A DNA stretch of 64,000 bases from Rhizobium sp. 9140 (GTDB taxonomy: Bacteria; Pseudomonadota; Alphaproteobacteria; Rhizobiales; Rhizobiaceae), in NCBI RefSeq assembly GCF_900067135.1, contig NZ_FJUR01000001.1:2173501-2237500 (forward strand), given 5' to 3'. The notes under the pieces are model-generated. The model was not told the DNA's origin and searched no databases. It saw only the letters and a program-made list of their open reading frames with translations. The translations under genes and the position numbers were made by a program. Positions 18,415-26,878 of the stretch are shown in pieces. How positions within the stretch are numbered: the stretch's first letter is position 1; each line of letters starts with the position of its first letter.

Positions 18415-19170
18415 TCAGCGAACCAGCTTCGCCTCGACGAAACGGAGAACGGCCTCGTCGATGGCGCGCCATTGTGGCAGCAATTGGCTGGAGAACCGGT
18501 AAAGCACAACAAGGTCCTGGCCGGCGTGAACGTCGCGCTGGCAGTCCGCGCTGGTCGCAAGCTCCGCACGTTCCGGCAGGATGCAGCGAACACCGTAATC
18601 TCCAGACGTACCCGGAGCGCCGGAAGGTCCGGTAAAGAAGATTTCCGCGCCGTAGCCTGATCCGGCCTTCATGCGGTGCGCCGTCAGCCCCGCAGGCCCT
18701 GCAGACGGGTTTCCCTCGAACAGATGGCTGTAGATCGGCCCGATCCGGCCCGACATATCGCGCGACATGGTGCTCTGGGAGATCTGCAGGAAGATCAGGC
18801 CGTCCGTGCGTGTGACATCGTTGAAACGGCTCCGCGTCGCGTCGCTATAGCCCTGCATCTCCGGCCACGTCGCATAGATGTCGACACGCTCGGCAGCGCC
18901 TGTCTGGCGTTGCTCGGCAAAGCGGATGTGATTGGATGGCAGGCGCAAGTGATCCGTTCCGATCACGATATTGTGGTCGTCCGTAGTGGTGGTGTTGCCG
19001 CCGAGCGCAAGCGTCGTGCCGATGCGCTCCCCACCGACGCAGATCGCCACCGTGAGGCAAGCAAGCAGACCGAGCATCAGGCCGGCGCGCAGGAGAAGGC
19101 GCGAGCCCGGATTCCCGAGGGCAGAGCCGGATACTCCGGATGGTGCAGCGAGCTCTGATGAAGTGGTCAT
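18415..19170 (-). CDS. Conserved membrane-anchored envelope protein, function unknown
   Basis: A 251-residue protein with one N-terminal membrane helix (about 27-45, LLLRAGLMLGLLACLTVAIC) and a soluble C-terminal domain that should be periplasmic. No catalytic motif is recognised. Visible landmarks are RVDIYATWPEMQGYS, GPIYSHLFEG and a two-Cys region (RCILPERAELATSADCQ). Codon use matches neighbours. The TTTTACGTAAAT element at 19292-19303 lies 122 bp upstream of its start, so it may share a regulator with the MerR gene at 12.1 kb. Confidence 0.7.
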   Translation of the reverse strand: MTTSSELAAPSGVSGSALGNPGSRLLLRAGLMLGLLACLTVAICVGGERIGTTLALGGNTTTTDDHNIVIGTDHLRLPSNHIRFAEQRQTGAAERVDIYATWPEMQGYSDATRSRFNDVTRTDGLIFLQISQSTMSRDMSGRIGPIYSHLFEGNPSAGPAGLTAHRMKAGSGYGAEIFFTGPSGAPGTSGDYGVRCILPERAELATSADCQRDVHAGQDLVVLYRFSSQLLPQWRAIDEAVLRFVEAKLVR

Positions 19171-19291
19171 CCGATCGTCCCAGCATCCCTCCCGGCGCGG
19201 CGCGCGCCTGTGTCATGTCGACACAGGATCGATGGGCACGGATGAACGAACCACAAATCGATACCGGATCAGGCTGGGGCAAGAAGGTTAA

Positions 19292-19303
19292 TTTTACGTA
19301 AAT
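19292..19303. promoter_or_regulatory. Second copy of TTTTACGTAAAT
   Basis: This 12-mer is identical to 12048-12059 in front of the MerR gene and contains the palindrome TTTACGTAAA. It lies between the BTLCP terminator and the membrane-anchored protein gene. Confidence 0.4.
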
Positions 19304-19315
19304 CCGATGCGCCGC

Positions 19316-19366
19316 AGACCGGACATGAAAGCAGACCGGGCATGAAAGGAGACCGGGCATGAAAAA
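19316..19366. repeat. Three tandem 17-nt repeats
   Basis: Units begin at 19316, 19333 and 19350 and read AGACCGGRCATGAAA plus two variable bases. They directly abut the terminator hairpin of the BTLCP gene. Three copies are too few and too short for CRISPR. Confidence 0.85.
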
Positions 19367-19395
19367 GGCCGGCTCCGGGGACAGCGGAGCCGGCC
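19362..19395 (-). terminator. Terminator of the BTLCP gene
   Basis: A perfect 11-bp GC stem (19367-19377 with 19385-19395) and 7-nt loop is followed on the minus strand by five T, 75 bp after the BTLCP stop codon. Confidence 0.85.
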
Positions 19396-19469
19396 GAGAG
19401 GGCCGCGGGTGACGGGGATCACCATGCAGACCCAAACTCAGGGTCGTAGAAGTAAGCGTGGTCGAGGTC

Positions 19470-20081
19470 CTACTGGGTCTGGACGCTGCCGACAGCGACG
19501 GCGCGGCCGTCCTGAAGCTTCACCCACCGGCCGGCATTGTCCACCGCCTGGCGCTTCAGGTAGGTGTACTCGGTATCCGACCAGATCAGCACCTTGCTGC
19601 GCATGTTGTCGAGAATGAAGTCGCCACGGTCCGTGCGCACGGTCAGCACGGCATGGCCATCGCCATTCGGCTGGAGCACGACGGTGATCAGGAGGTTGCC
19701 CGGCGCGATGCCCGCCTGCATCAGTTCGCGACGCTTCAGAAGAACATAATCCTCGCAGTCGCCGACGGTATCCGGGTAGGCCCAGTGCTCTTCGACACCG
19801 TAGATTTCCTTGTCCGTCATCGGAGTGATCTGTTCGTTCACGTCGTAATTGACCTCGAGAATGGTCTTCCAGGTCTCGCGCGTCAGCGCCAGCGGCGCGG
19901 CCTTGGTCGGATTGGCACGGCATTCGTCCGGTGCCGTGCGGCAGAATTCATAATGGCCGACAGGCGGGTTGGTCGGACCCTCGGTCTCCATGTTGGCTGG
20001 GAATGCGAATGCGGAGGTCGCCAAGGCGAGAAATCCGAGTGCGCCGAAGATGCCTGCCTTGAAGCTTTTTGTTTTTGTCAT
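19470..20081 (-). CDS. Periplasmic BTLCP transglutaminase-like cysteine protease
   Basis: A 203-residue secreted protein of the bacterial transglutaminase-like cysteine proteinase family (DUF920). The signal peptide runs to about residue 26 (ATSAFAFPA). The triad is C109 (GDCEDYV), H143 (DGHAVLTV) and D158 (FILDNM). The start MTKTKSFK gives a clean signal peptide; an ATG eight codons earlier is an alternative. BTLCP relatives include LapG, which cleaves surface adhesins, but no LapD partner is adjacent, so that role is not assigned. Its upstream region contains a perfect inverted repeat. Confidence 0.85.
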   Translation of the reverse strand: MTKTKSFKAGIFGALGFLALATSAFAFPANMETEGPTNPPVGHYEFCRTAPDECRANPTKAAPLALTRETWKTILEVNYDVNEQITPMTDKEIYGVEEHWAYPDTVGDCEDYVLLKRRELMQAGIAPGNLLITVVLQPNGDGHAVLTVRTDRGDFILDNMRSKVLIWSDTEYTYLKRQAVDNAGRWVKLQDGRAVAVGSVQTQ

Positions 20082-20159
20082 TGTCTGTGTCCCCGTTACA
20101 GGCACAGAATGACATGGACATTTTGACCTCAGCCAAAAATGCGAAGTAAAACAAAGTAC

Positions 20160-20209
20160 AAATACAGATCAACTAAATATAAAATACGCAGAAAATTTGA
20201 TCTGTATTT
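20160..20209. repeat. Perfect 13-bp inverted repeat in AT-rich promoter region
   Basis: Arms AAATACAGATCAA (20160-20172) and TTGATCTGTATTT (20197-20209) are exact reverse complements, 24 nt apart, about 80-130 bp upstream of the BTLCP start. A 12-mer GAAAATTTGATC occurs at 20191-20202 and again at 20235-20246. The stretch is far more AT-rich than its surroundings. It could be an operator pair or a promoter array. Confidence 0.8.
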
Positions 20210-20574
20210 GAGCGGTATTTGAAGCGATTTTTTCGAAAATTTGATCCATCCAGGTAAGCGGGAGCCTGCGGCATTTAGGTAAGTCACTGATACGATGATG
20301 GAAAATGGTAAATGCCGAAGGGCCTATGTCCGCCGTCCGTCCGAGGCCGTGCTACGGAAGTGCGTACTTTCTAAAGAAAGCTCACGTCCAGTCATGGGAA
20401 ACAGGCCGCGTTTTTGTTCATGATCTGGTTAGGATAAACTGGAAAGGCCATTTTCTGCCTTTTCACGGACGCATCGTCCGCACCGATGAGATATACCCGC
20501 AAAGGCGCGTCAGATCCCTATCGGTCGACAGGCGGTCCCGGTCGCACAGCGCGTGGTTCGAACGCGCGCGATAC

Positions 20575-20594
20575 AAAGACGGATGATATCCGTC
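20575..20594 (-). terminator. Possible terminator of PilZ gene
   Basis: A 7-bp stem (20578-20584 with 20588-20594) and 3-nt loop is followed on the minus strand by TTTGT, 20 bp past the PilZ stop. It is weak. Confidence 0.4.
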
Positions 20595-20613
20595 GGATGT
20601 CGATAAGAGAGTT

Positions 20614-21222
20614 TTAGAGAAATTCGCGCAGCGTATCGCGGGACTGGACGCCCAGGAACTCGATGGCGACGCCTTCCTGGAAGTGACGCACGATGCGTCC
20701 GCGCATGTTGCCGAGCAGCATGGGCGTGCCGAGTTCGAAACGGAATTCCGTATCGACGGCGGCACCGGAAAGCGAAAGGTCGATGATGCGGCAGGCGTAA
20801 CGCGTGCCGTCTTCGAGTGTGATATCCGTATGGGTCTTGCGCGGCGCCAGTCGGTCGTGGCGTCGGTCTTCCGGCAGACCGAGTTCGTGCTTGTTGGCAA
20901 TCCAGGTGAGCTGGGCCGCAAGCTTGTCGCGCTTGCGCTCGGTCGCGTTGATGCGGACCGTGAAGAAGCCGTCGGCCAGCCGTGATACCAGACCTTCGAT
21001 GCGGCCAACGTGATCGACATAGGCGATCACGCGTTCGCCGATCCGCGGACGCGCGGTGGTGGCGAGGAAAACGTCGCCGGGCGACATTTCCGTAGCAACA
21101 CAATCATATTCATCGTGACTGGCCAGCATCAGGCGGCCGCTGAGGTTCACGGTGACGCGCTGAAACGCGCCTTCATCATGCGGCTTTGACGTCGCGGCTT
21201 GAGATTGATTGAAATTGAACAT
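20614..21222 (-). CDS. PilZ-domain protein (c-di-GMP effector)
   Basis: A 202-residue cytoplasmic protein with a C-terminal PilZ domain. The c-di-GMP-binding motifs are the arginine-rich RRHDR at 120-124 and DLSLSG at 148-153. The N-terminal half (about 20-95) looks like a second, degenerate PilZ-like barrel (RVTVNLSGRLML, EMSPGDVFL). Proteins of this type transmit c-di-GMP to motility or polysaccharide machinery; the partner is not evident. The start MFNFNQSQ is the first ATG. The gene is single, with the PAS-protein gene 71 bp upstream on the same strand. Confidence 0.85.
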   Translation of the reverse strand: MFNFNQSQAATSKPHDEGAFQRVTVNLSGRLMLASHDEYDCVATEMSPGDVFLATTARPRIGERVIAYVDHVGRIEGLVSRLADGFFTVRINATERKRDKLAAQLTWIANKHELGLPEDRRHDRLAPRKTHTDITLEDGTRYACRIIDLSLSGAAVDTEFRFELGTPMLLGNMRGRIVRHFQEGVAIEFLGVQSRDTLREFL

Positions 21223-21293
21223 CGCGACGCGCCCATGGACCTTGCGTCATAACGAATACTAGACACGGGTTAATAGAGTCTTCGAATGCAACC

Positions 21294-21935
21294 TTATCGA
21301 CCCTTGCCGCCGTCCATAACCGAGAGGTGCATGACCCGGGCGATCACTTGCCGAAGCGCCGAATCGCGCGTCTGTGACGCGAAGCTGCGCGCCACCGTTG
21401 CACGTGCCGCGACCTCGGCCACGGGCGCGTTCCGATCCGGATAGTTGATGTGATCGAGCGAGAGGAAAGGCAGAGGGCGAGCGCCGATCCAGACCGGTCG
21501 CGAGAGGGGGGTCAGCGAGCCGAAGATCCGGTCGGTCCGGCCATCGCGTGACCGGAGCGGCAGAAGGACAAGTTCCATATTCAGTTGCTCGCCCTGCGTC
21601 GTTGTGCCGGATGCGGTGATCACGGCGGGTTCACCTGCGATCATGACCCGACGCGTGACGGCGGACAGCTCTTCCATATCAGAGGCAGACCAGAGGCTGT
21701 CGAGCCGTGCGCCGCGCAGTTCGCGCACGAACAGGGAGCAGAGGCGCGTACCCGCCAGACGGAATCGGGGAGAATTGACGCGGCCATGCGTAGCCTCGGC
21801 GTCCTCGAGGATGAAGACATCCGGCAGGGCGTGGCGGATCGCGCCGGGATCGAGCTGATCGCGGCACGGAATGCGGCCGTTGTTGCGAAGGCTTTGCCAG
21901 TACCGGAAAATGTCGGCGGATGTGCGCGTCTTCAT
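21294..21935 (-). CDS. PAS-domain protein (PAS_5 type)
   Basis: A 213-residue soluble protein of the alphaproteobacterial PAS_5 (formerly DUF1489-independent 'PAS domain-containing') group. Landmarks are IFRYWQSLRNNGRIPCRDQL, DVFILEDAE, RFRLAGTRLCSLFVREL and the closing LLPLRSRDGRTDRIFGSL. No output domain is present, so it is a stand-alone sensor or adaptor. I start at MKTRTSADIF; the much longer open frame upstream runs antisense to the rhomboid gene and is a GC artefact. It diverges from the rhomboid gene with 279 bp between starts. Confidence 0.8.
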   Translation of the reverse strand: MKTRTSADIFRYWQSLRNNGRIPCRDQLDPGAIRHALPDVFILEDAEATHGRVNSPRFRLAGTRLCSLFVRELRGARLDSLWSASDMEELSAVTRRVMIAGEPAVITASGTTTQGEQLNMELVLLPLRSRDGRTDRIFGSLTPLSRPVWIGARPLPFLSLDHINYPDRNAPVAEVAARATVARSFASQTRDSALRQVIARVMHLSVMDGGKGR

Positions 21936-22214
21936 ATGGATCGTCCCGCTTTGGTGCACAACCGTCCCGAATCGGAGCGATGGGGGACGTATTGGCGCTC
22001 TGCAGCTGTAGCCTCGCAAGTCCCGTGCCACAGGGCTGTTAAGGATAACGAAGCGGTCAAGCGAGGGGCGGTGCGGGAGTTGGCCGAGAGACCCATTGCC
22101 TCGGGAAAGGTCGTCTTCCGCACGGGCGTGTCCACGCGAGAGAGCAGTGCTTGCCAGCCGCAGCCGGGCAGGAGATAACCGCCGCTCGCATCCGACGATC
22201 GAAAGCATATTGCC

Positions 22215-23117
22215 ATGACCGACCAAGACAACGTGCCACCGCCCGGCACGCCGCGACATCCCGGAGTTCACACGAGTGACGGACGCGCAATCGCGGGAGG
22301 AGACACGCCGCAGCCGCACCTGAAAGATAAGAGCGCTCCGGACGGGCAGGCCCGCGAGGCGGCTGACCGTGCGAGCGAAGCCGGATATGATTCGGCACCA
22401 CCCGCGCTTGAAACAGCGGCTCGAGAGCCAGCCTTCAACCTGCCATCGAGCCTCGCCTGGATACTGACGGTTCTCGTTGTCATCCATGCTGTGCGCATGT
22501 ATCTTCTCTCGGTCGAGATCGATGACGAGCTGATCTTCAACTTCGCCTTCCTGCCCGCCCGTTACGATCATGCGCTCACGGAGCAGGGGCTTGCATGGCT
22601 CTGGACGCCGATCACCTATTCCTTCCTGCACGGATCCTGGGAACACCTCATCTTCAACGCCTTCTGGATGCTCGCTTTCGGCGCGCCGGTCGTTCGCCGG
22701 ATTGGCGCCGGCAGACTGGCGATTTTTTGGTGTCTTTCCGCCATCGCGGCTGTCGGGCTGCACCTCGCGCTTCACTGGGGCGACATGACGGTCGTCATCG
22801 GCGCTTCCGGCGTCGTCGCCGGCCTGATGGGGGCGGCCGCTCGTTTCGTCTTCTCGCCAAGCGGCCGCATCAGCCGCCAGTTCGCTCATCGCAACCCGCG
22901 CCTCAGCATAAGGGAGGCTCTGTCCAATCGATCAGTCCTCTTCTTTGCAGGCGTCTGGTTTGCCACGAACCTTCTCATCGGGCTTGGCTTGTTCACTCTG
23001 GATGGTGGTGCCGGCATTGCCTGGGAAGCGCATATCGGTGGCTTCCTCTTCGGCTTCCTGTTCTTCGGTCTGATCGACCCACCGACCGGATATAACGAGC
23101 GCGAGCAGCAGGACTGA
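22215..23117 (+). CDS. Rhomboid-family intramembrane serine protease
   Basis: A 300-residue protein with about 75 N-terminal residues of charged, low-complexity sequence and then six or seven membrane helices. The rhomboid core is complete: HGSWEHLIFNAFWM at 139-152 (conserved His and Asn), catalytic S198 in GASG, and catalytic H273 in AHIGGFLFG. It should cleave membrane proteins within the bilayer; substrates are unknown. The CBS-domain gene begins 107 bp downstream on the same strand and could be co-transcribed. Confidence 0.9.
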   Translation: MTDQDNVPPPGTPRHPGVHTSDGRAIAGGDTPQPHLKDKSAPDGQAREAADRASEAGYDSAPPALETAAREPAFNLPSSLAWILTVLVVIHAVRMYLLSVEIDDELIFNFAFLPARYDHALTEQGLAWLWTPITYSFLHGSWEHLIFNAFWMLAFGAPVVRRIGAGRLAIFWCLSAIAAVGLHLALHWGDMTVVIGASGVVAGLMGAAARFVFSPSGRISRQFAHRNPRLSIREALSNRSVLFFAGVWFATNLLIGLGLFTLDGGAGIAWEAHIGGFLFGFLFFGLIDPPTGYNEREQQD

Positions 23118-23224
23118 AAGCCCGACCTGAATTTCGGTCGCCCGCGTTTCCGTTTTCACGACGGATGGAGTATTCTCCATATGCGTCAAACTGTCTCAGG
23201 CGCGTCGGAAACGGGAGGTTTCGA

Positions 23225-23653
23225 ATGACGGTGAAGAGGATACTGGACGAGAAGGGCCGCAAGGTCGTGACCATCGCACCGGACATGGCGGTGCGGGAAG
23301 CCGTCGCGCTTCTTGCCGAAAACCGGATCGGGGCCATCGTGGTGCTCGATGATGCGCAAGCGATTACGGGTCTGCTGGCAGAGCGCGACGTGGTCGCCGC
23401 CGTCGCGCGGTATGGCGCCGAATGCCTTGACCGGACCGTGGCAGAGGTCATGTGCCGGGATGTCCACACCTGCGAAGAGGAGATGGAGATCGAGGCTGTA
23501 ATGGAGATCATGAACAGTCGCCGCGCCCGCCACTTGCCTGTCGCCCGTAACGGCCGCCTCGTCGGCATCGTCTCGATCGGGGATGCGGTTCGCAGCCATA
23601 TCCGCGCGATCGAGCATGAGACTCGCGAGATCAAGGCCTACATCGCCGGCTGA
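23225..23653 (+). CDS. Two-CBS-domain protein
   Basis: A 142-residue protein that consists of a tandem CBS pair (about 8-65 and 75-130; each ends with LLAERDVV or VGIVSIGDAV). Such stand-alone Bateman modules bind adenosine nucleotides and regulate partner enzymes or channels. The SD-like AGGTTTCGAATG before the start supports ATG at 23225. No partner gene is obvious nearby; the downstream patatin gene is convergent. Confidence 0.9.
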   Translation: MTVKRILDEKGRKVVTIAPDMAVREAVALLAENRIGAIVVLDDAQAITGLLAERDVVAAVARYGAECLDRTVAEVMCRDVHTCEEEMEIEAVMEIMNSRRARHLPVARNGRLVGIVSIGDAVRSHIRAIEHETREIKAYIAG

Positions 23654-23682
23654 CTGGAGAAAGGGGAGGCCGTGGCACGCGA

Positions 23683-24669
23683 TCAGCGCAGCACGGTCTC
23701 CTGCAGGCGCTTGAGTTCGGTCAGGCGGTTCTTGGTCTCGACATAGCCGCGATCGATAGCCTCGCCGGCACGGTGGAATTCCGACAGTCCGATATCGCTC
23801 AGCTTCGGATGCAGCGACAGGTCCGGCGGATCGCCGGCGAGCTTCGCGCGCGAGATGCGATCCTGGATGACGTTGAAGGCCTGGACCATGACGCTGGTCA
23901 TGCCAAGGCGCGCGACGGGCGTCGCCGTCTGCTGGGGTTCGGGATGCGCGACGGGATCGCCGGCCCGCAGCTTGATGACCGCCGAACGACCATAAAGATC
24001 ATACTGCAGATTGACGGCCACCACGAGCGGCTGCTCGTAGGCGCGGCACACCGACACCGGAACCGGATTGACCAGTGCGCCATCGACCAGCATGCGGCCG
24101 TTGCAGCGGATCGGCTCGAAAATGCCGGGCAAAGCGTAGGATGCCCGCAAGGCTGTGATCAGCGACCCTTCAGTGAGCCAGACTTCGTGTCCGGACTTGA
24201 TGTCGGTGGCGATGGCGACGAAAGGGCGCCCGAGATTTTCGATCAGCACATCGTCCAGATGCTCCTGCATCCGCCTGGTCAGCCGCAGCCCGCCGAACAA
24301 CCCGCCGCCGCCTATGGCTAGGTCCAGCAGGCCGGCGATGCGCCGCATCGTCAGAGATCGGGCGAAGGCCTCCAGCTCATCCAGCTTGCCCGCGAGATAG
24401 CAGCCGCCGACGAGGGCGCCGATGGAGGTACCCGCGATCATGCCGACGGGAATACCTTCCTCGTCCAGCGCGCGCAGCACGCCGATATGCGCCCACCCGC
24501 GGGCAGCGCCACCGCCCAGCGCAAGCGCGATCCGTGTTTTTTCCGGAGCGACGGTCAAGGCCTGGCCGGTTCCTTCCTGCTTGTGGCGGACAGGCGCGCT
24601 GCCCATACCGTCATGCGGTGCCGGATTTTCCGCACCCGTTCCATGTCGAGAGAATGTCCAGTTCAGCAT
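23683..24669 (-). CDS. Patatin-like phospholipase (RssA/NTE type)
   Basis: A 328-residue lipid acyl hydrolase. The oxyanion-hole motif GGGAARG is at 52-58, nucleophile S82 lies in GTSIG, and the dyad Asp is D196 in DGALVNPVPV. The N-terminal 40 residues are not conserved-looking, and translation could start later. Bacterial members hydrolyse phospholipids or lysophospholipids at the inner face of the membrane. It converges on the CBS gene; hisI lies about 130 bp upstream on the same strand. Confidence 0.9.
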   Translation of the reverse strand: MLNWTFSRHGTGAENPAPHDGMGSAPVRHKQEGTGQALTVAPEKTRIALALGGGAARGWAHIGVLRALDEEGIPVGMIAGTSIGALVGGCYLAGKLDELEAFARSLTMRRIAGLLDLAIGGGGLFGGLRLTRRMQEHLDDVLIENLGRPFVAIATDIKSGHEVWLTEGSLITALRASYALPGIFEPIRCNGRMLVDGALVNPVPVSVCRAYEQPLVVAVNLQYDLYGRSAVIKLRAGDPVAHPEPQQTATPVARLGMTSVMVQAFNVIQDRISRAKLAGDPPDLSLHPKLSDIGLSEFHRAGEAIDRGYVETKNRLTELKRLQETVLR

Positions 24670-24796
24670 GGGGCACCTGTCCACCAAAACGGCCCAGCCT
24701 AACCGAAGACATTGACCTATCCTGATTCATTACAGCGCCAACTGCGTTGAAACTTCGTTTAAAGCCGCAAGAACTGTCTTAAATAAAAGCAGATGC

Positions 24797-25249
24797 TCAT
24801 TTCTTGTCGTAGATTGTATCGGGATCGAAGTGCCTGATATCGTCGCGGACGGTGAGCGTCACCGCACCATCGGCAATATCAACGGAGCGGTAGAAGCACG
24901 AGCGCCGTCCGGTGTGGCACGTCGCATCGTGGCCTGCGACCTTGACCCTCAGCCACACGGCATCCTGATCACAGTCCGTCCTCAGTTCGACCACCGTCTG
25001 AAGATTACCCGACGTTTCGCCCTTCTTCCACAGCGTCTTGCGGGAGCGGCTATAGTAATGCGCAATGCCGGTCTCGACGGTGAGCGCCAGCGCTTCCGCG
25101 TTCATGTGCGCCACCATCAGCAGCATCCCGTCTTCCGCATCCGTCACGACAGCCGTCATCAGCCCGTGCGAATCGAACCGGGGCGTAAAGGCGAGCCCTT
25201 CTTCAACCTTGTTATGATCGGACGACGGCTGGGCAAAAACGAGAGGCAT
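24797..25249 (-). CDS. hisI: Phosphoribosyl-AMP cyclohydrolase
   Basis: This 150-residue enzyme opens the purine ring of phosphoribosyl-AMP, the third step of histidine biosynthesis. The signatures are [30 protein letters not shown] with the metal-binding SxNxQ region, the DCDQDAVW Asp cluster that binds Mg, and [11 protein letters not shown] with the Zn-binding cysteines. It is monofunctional (no HisE domain), as usual in alphaproteobacteria. The start [10 protein letters not shown] is chosen for length; other his genes are not nearby. Confidence 0.95.
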   Translation of the reverse strand: MPLVFAQPSSDHNKVEEGLAFTPRFDSHGLMTAVVTDAEDGMLLMVAHMNAEALALTVETGIAHYYSRSRKTLWKKGETSGNLQTVVELRTDCDQDAVWLRVKVAGHDATCHTGRRSCFYRSVDIADGAVTLTVRDDIRHFDPDTIYDKK

Positions 25250-25370
25250 GACGGAAACTCCGGCTGAATCGAACAAGCGCGCTGTGCGGATGCGCGTCAT
25301 TCGAGGATTTTACAGCCTGCCAGCGAGCGCGACAATGGCGCTCGACAAGGATGCGACCAAACATGAAGAC

Positions 25371-25396
25371 GGCCGGCACGCAGTGCGTTGCCGGCC
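25371..25396 (-). terminator. Possible terminator of folE
   Basis: Stem 25371-25378 (GGCCGGCA) pairs with 25389-25396, with imperfect inner pairing, 28 bp past the folE stop. On the minus strand it is followed by a weak T-rich tract. Confidence 0.45.
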
Positions 25397-25423
25397 CTGT
25401 CTCCACTCTGCGTCTATGCTGAA

Positions 25424-26041
25424 TCAGCGAAACCCGCGCACCATCGACAGGAAGCGTGCCTGCTCCGCTGCATCCGTCTTAAAGGCCCCCGTGAACGTGG
25501 TCGTCAGTGTGGTCGAACCCTGTTTCAGCACACCGCGCATGGCCATGCACATGTGCTCGGCCTCGATCATCACGGCGACGCCACGCGGGCGCAGTGTTTC
25601 GTTGATCGCACTGGCGATCTGCGCCGTCATGGTTTCCTGCGTCTGCAGCCGGCGACCGAAGATATCGACGACGCGGGCGATTTTTGAGAGGCCGAGAACG
25701 CGACCTTCCGGCAGGTAGGCGACATGCGCGTGACCGACGACCGGCAGCATGTGATGCTCGCAATGCGAATGGAAGGGGATGTCCTTCACCAGCACGATAT
25801 CATCGAAGCCGGCGACTTCCTCAAAGGTGCGGCCGAGCACGTCCTCGGCAGCGAGATCGTAGCCGGAGAAGAGTTCCTTATAGGCTTTCACCACGCGCTT
25901 CGGCGTGTCGAGCAGGCCTTCGCGCTGCGGATCGTCGCCGGCCCAACGCAGGAGAACGCGAACGGCGTCCTCGGCTTCCTCCTGCGACGGCCGACCGTCC
26001 ACGTCCGTTTGCGACGGAAAATTCTTCACGATGGCATCCAT
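25424..26041 (-). CDS. folE: GTP cyclohydrolase I
   Basis: This 205-residue enzyme converts GTP to dihydroneopterin triphosphate, the first step of folate synthesis (and queuosine in bacteria). Zn-binding and catalytic motifs are [22 protein letters not shown] and [12 protein letters not shown], together with [12 protein letters not shown] and [12 protein letters not shown]. Full-length type IA enzyme; the ATG at 26041 precedes [10 protein letters not shown]. It diverges from the IscU-like gene with 373 bp between the starts. Confidence 0.96.
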   Translation of the reverse strand: MDAIVKNFPSQTDVDGRPSQEEAEDAVRVLLRWAGDDPQREGLLDTPKRVVKAYKELFSGYDLAAEDVLGRTFEEVAGFDDIVLVKDIPFHSHCEHHMLPVVGHAHVAYLPEGRVLGLSKIARVVDIFGRRLQTQETMTAQIASAINETLRPRGVAVMIEAEHMCMAMRGVLKQGSTTLTTTFTGAFKTDAAEQARFLSMVRGFR

Positions 26042-26414
26042 GATGGCCTCTGCTGCGTGGCGCGTAGCTTGACGTTGATCTTTACGGACAACTCGCCACT
26101 CACCGGTCGCCTGTTGCCAAGCTTCGGCTGCCGTTGGCGGGCTCCGGGGCTTTGCAGAAAGAGAGGTCAAAGCTCTCTCCCGTTCGGCACGGTTCCCCAA
26201 ACAACAGGCGACAGCAGCGGCTCTGCCCTGTCGCCTTTTCCGTCGCTACCATATAATATAAGCCAAGGTGTGTAAAAGAGCCGGACGCGACGCCCTGGTT
26301 CTTTTTTCCGCTATGGTGGAGAAAATCCTCCGCCTGCTTCTTATATCCACGCGAAATCATATCGATTGCGCCCGTTCGACCTGCGGACGGACCTGCCAGC
26401 GGGATGGCCGTATC
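26042..26414. other. Divergent region between folE and IscU-like gene
   Basis: No gene is supported in these 373 bp. A perfect TATAAT occurs at 26252-26257 in a short AT-rich patch, but no good -35 lies at the right distance, so I do not call a promoter with confidence. Nothing else notable was seen. Confidence 0.4.
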
Positions 26415-26876
26415 ATGGATGACATTTACAACAGCCGCATTCTCGAATTTGCCGGAAACATTCCTCGCAGCGGACGGCTCGATCCCGCCGACGCGGAGGC
26501 CTCCGCGCATTCCAAACTGTGCGGTTCCAAGGTCAAGGTGACCATCCGGATGGTCGATGGGCACATCACGGATTTCGCCCACGATGTCAAAGCCTGTGCG
26601 CTGGGCCAGGCCTCGTCATCGATTATGGCGCGCAACATCGTCGGCGCCAGCGTGGAGGAGGTGCGGGCGGCGCGCGACGCGATGCTCGCCATGCTGAAGG
26701 CAGACGGCGAGGGGCCGGACGGACGGTTCGCCGACATGCGCATTCTGCGACCCGTCAAAGACTACAAGGCCCGGCACGCATCGACCATGCTGACCTTCGA
26801 CGCGGTCGTGGACGCCATCGGCCAGGTGGAAGCCGCCCGATCCGAGACGTCCGAAATGGATAAGGCGACCGCCTGA
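26415..26876 (+). CDS. IscU/NifU-like iron-sulfur scaffold protein, third Cys missing
   Basis: A 153-residue protein with the NifU N-terminal (IscU) fold. It begins MDDIYNSRILEFAGNIP, and two of three scaffold cysteines are present: C36 (KLCGSK) and C61 (KACALGQASSS). The region expected to hold the third Cys reads ARHASTMLTFDAV, with His near that place. The EEVRAARDAMLAML helix matches the family. It may be a variant scaffold or carrier. The stop is 2 bp before the yidD start, so the genes are co-translated. Confidence 0.82.
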   Translation: MDDIYNSRILEFAGNIPRSGRLDPADAEASAHSKLCGSKVKVTIRMVDGHITDFAHDVKACALGQASSSIMARNIVGASVEEVRAARDAMLAMLKADGEGPDGRFADMRILRPVKDYKARHASTMLTFDAVVDAIGQVEAARSETSEMDKATA

Positions 26877-26878
26877 CC

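Larger units (their letters stand above)
20082..20613. other. 532-bp intergenic region, BTLCP to PilZ
   Basis: The first 180 bp are AT-rich and carry the inverted repeat and the repeated 12-mer, probably the BTLCP promoter. The remainder has one open frame (20305-20586, plus strand) without protein-like composition, which I do not call. A small hairpin at 20578-20594 is a possible PilZ-gene terminator. Confidence 0.5.

Noticed and set aside
19316..19366. CRISPR array
   Set aside because: Only three 17-nt units with no spacers between them, and no cas genes in the window.
20305..20586. 93-codon plus-strand frame in the BTLCP-PilZ gap
   Set aside because: It has no SD, low protein-like character and no family. 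The region better explains promoter and terminator elements.
26252..26257. Confident sigma-70 promoter at a perfect TATAAT
   Set aside because: No matching -35 hexamer was found at 16-18 bp, so I report the motif but not a promoter.
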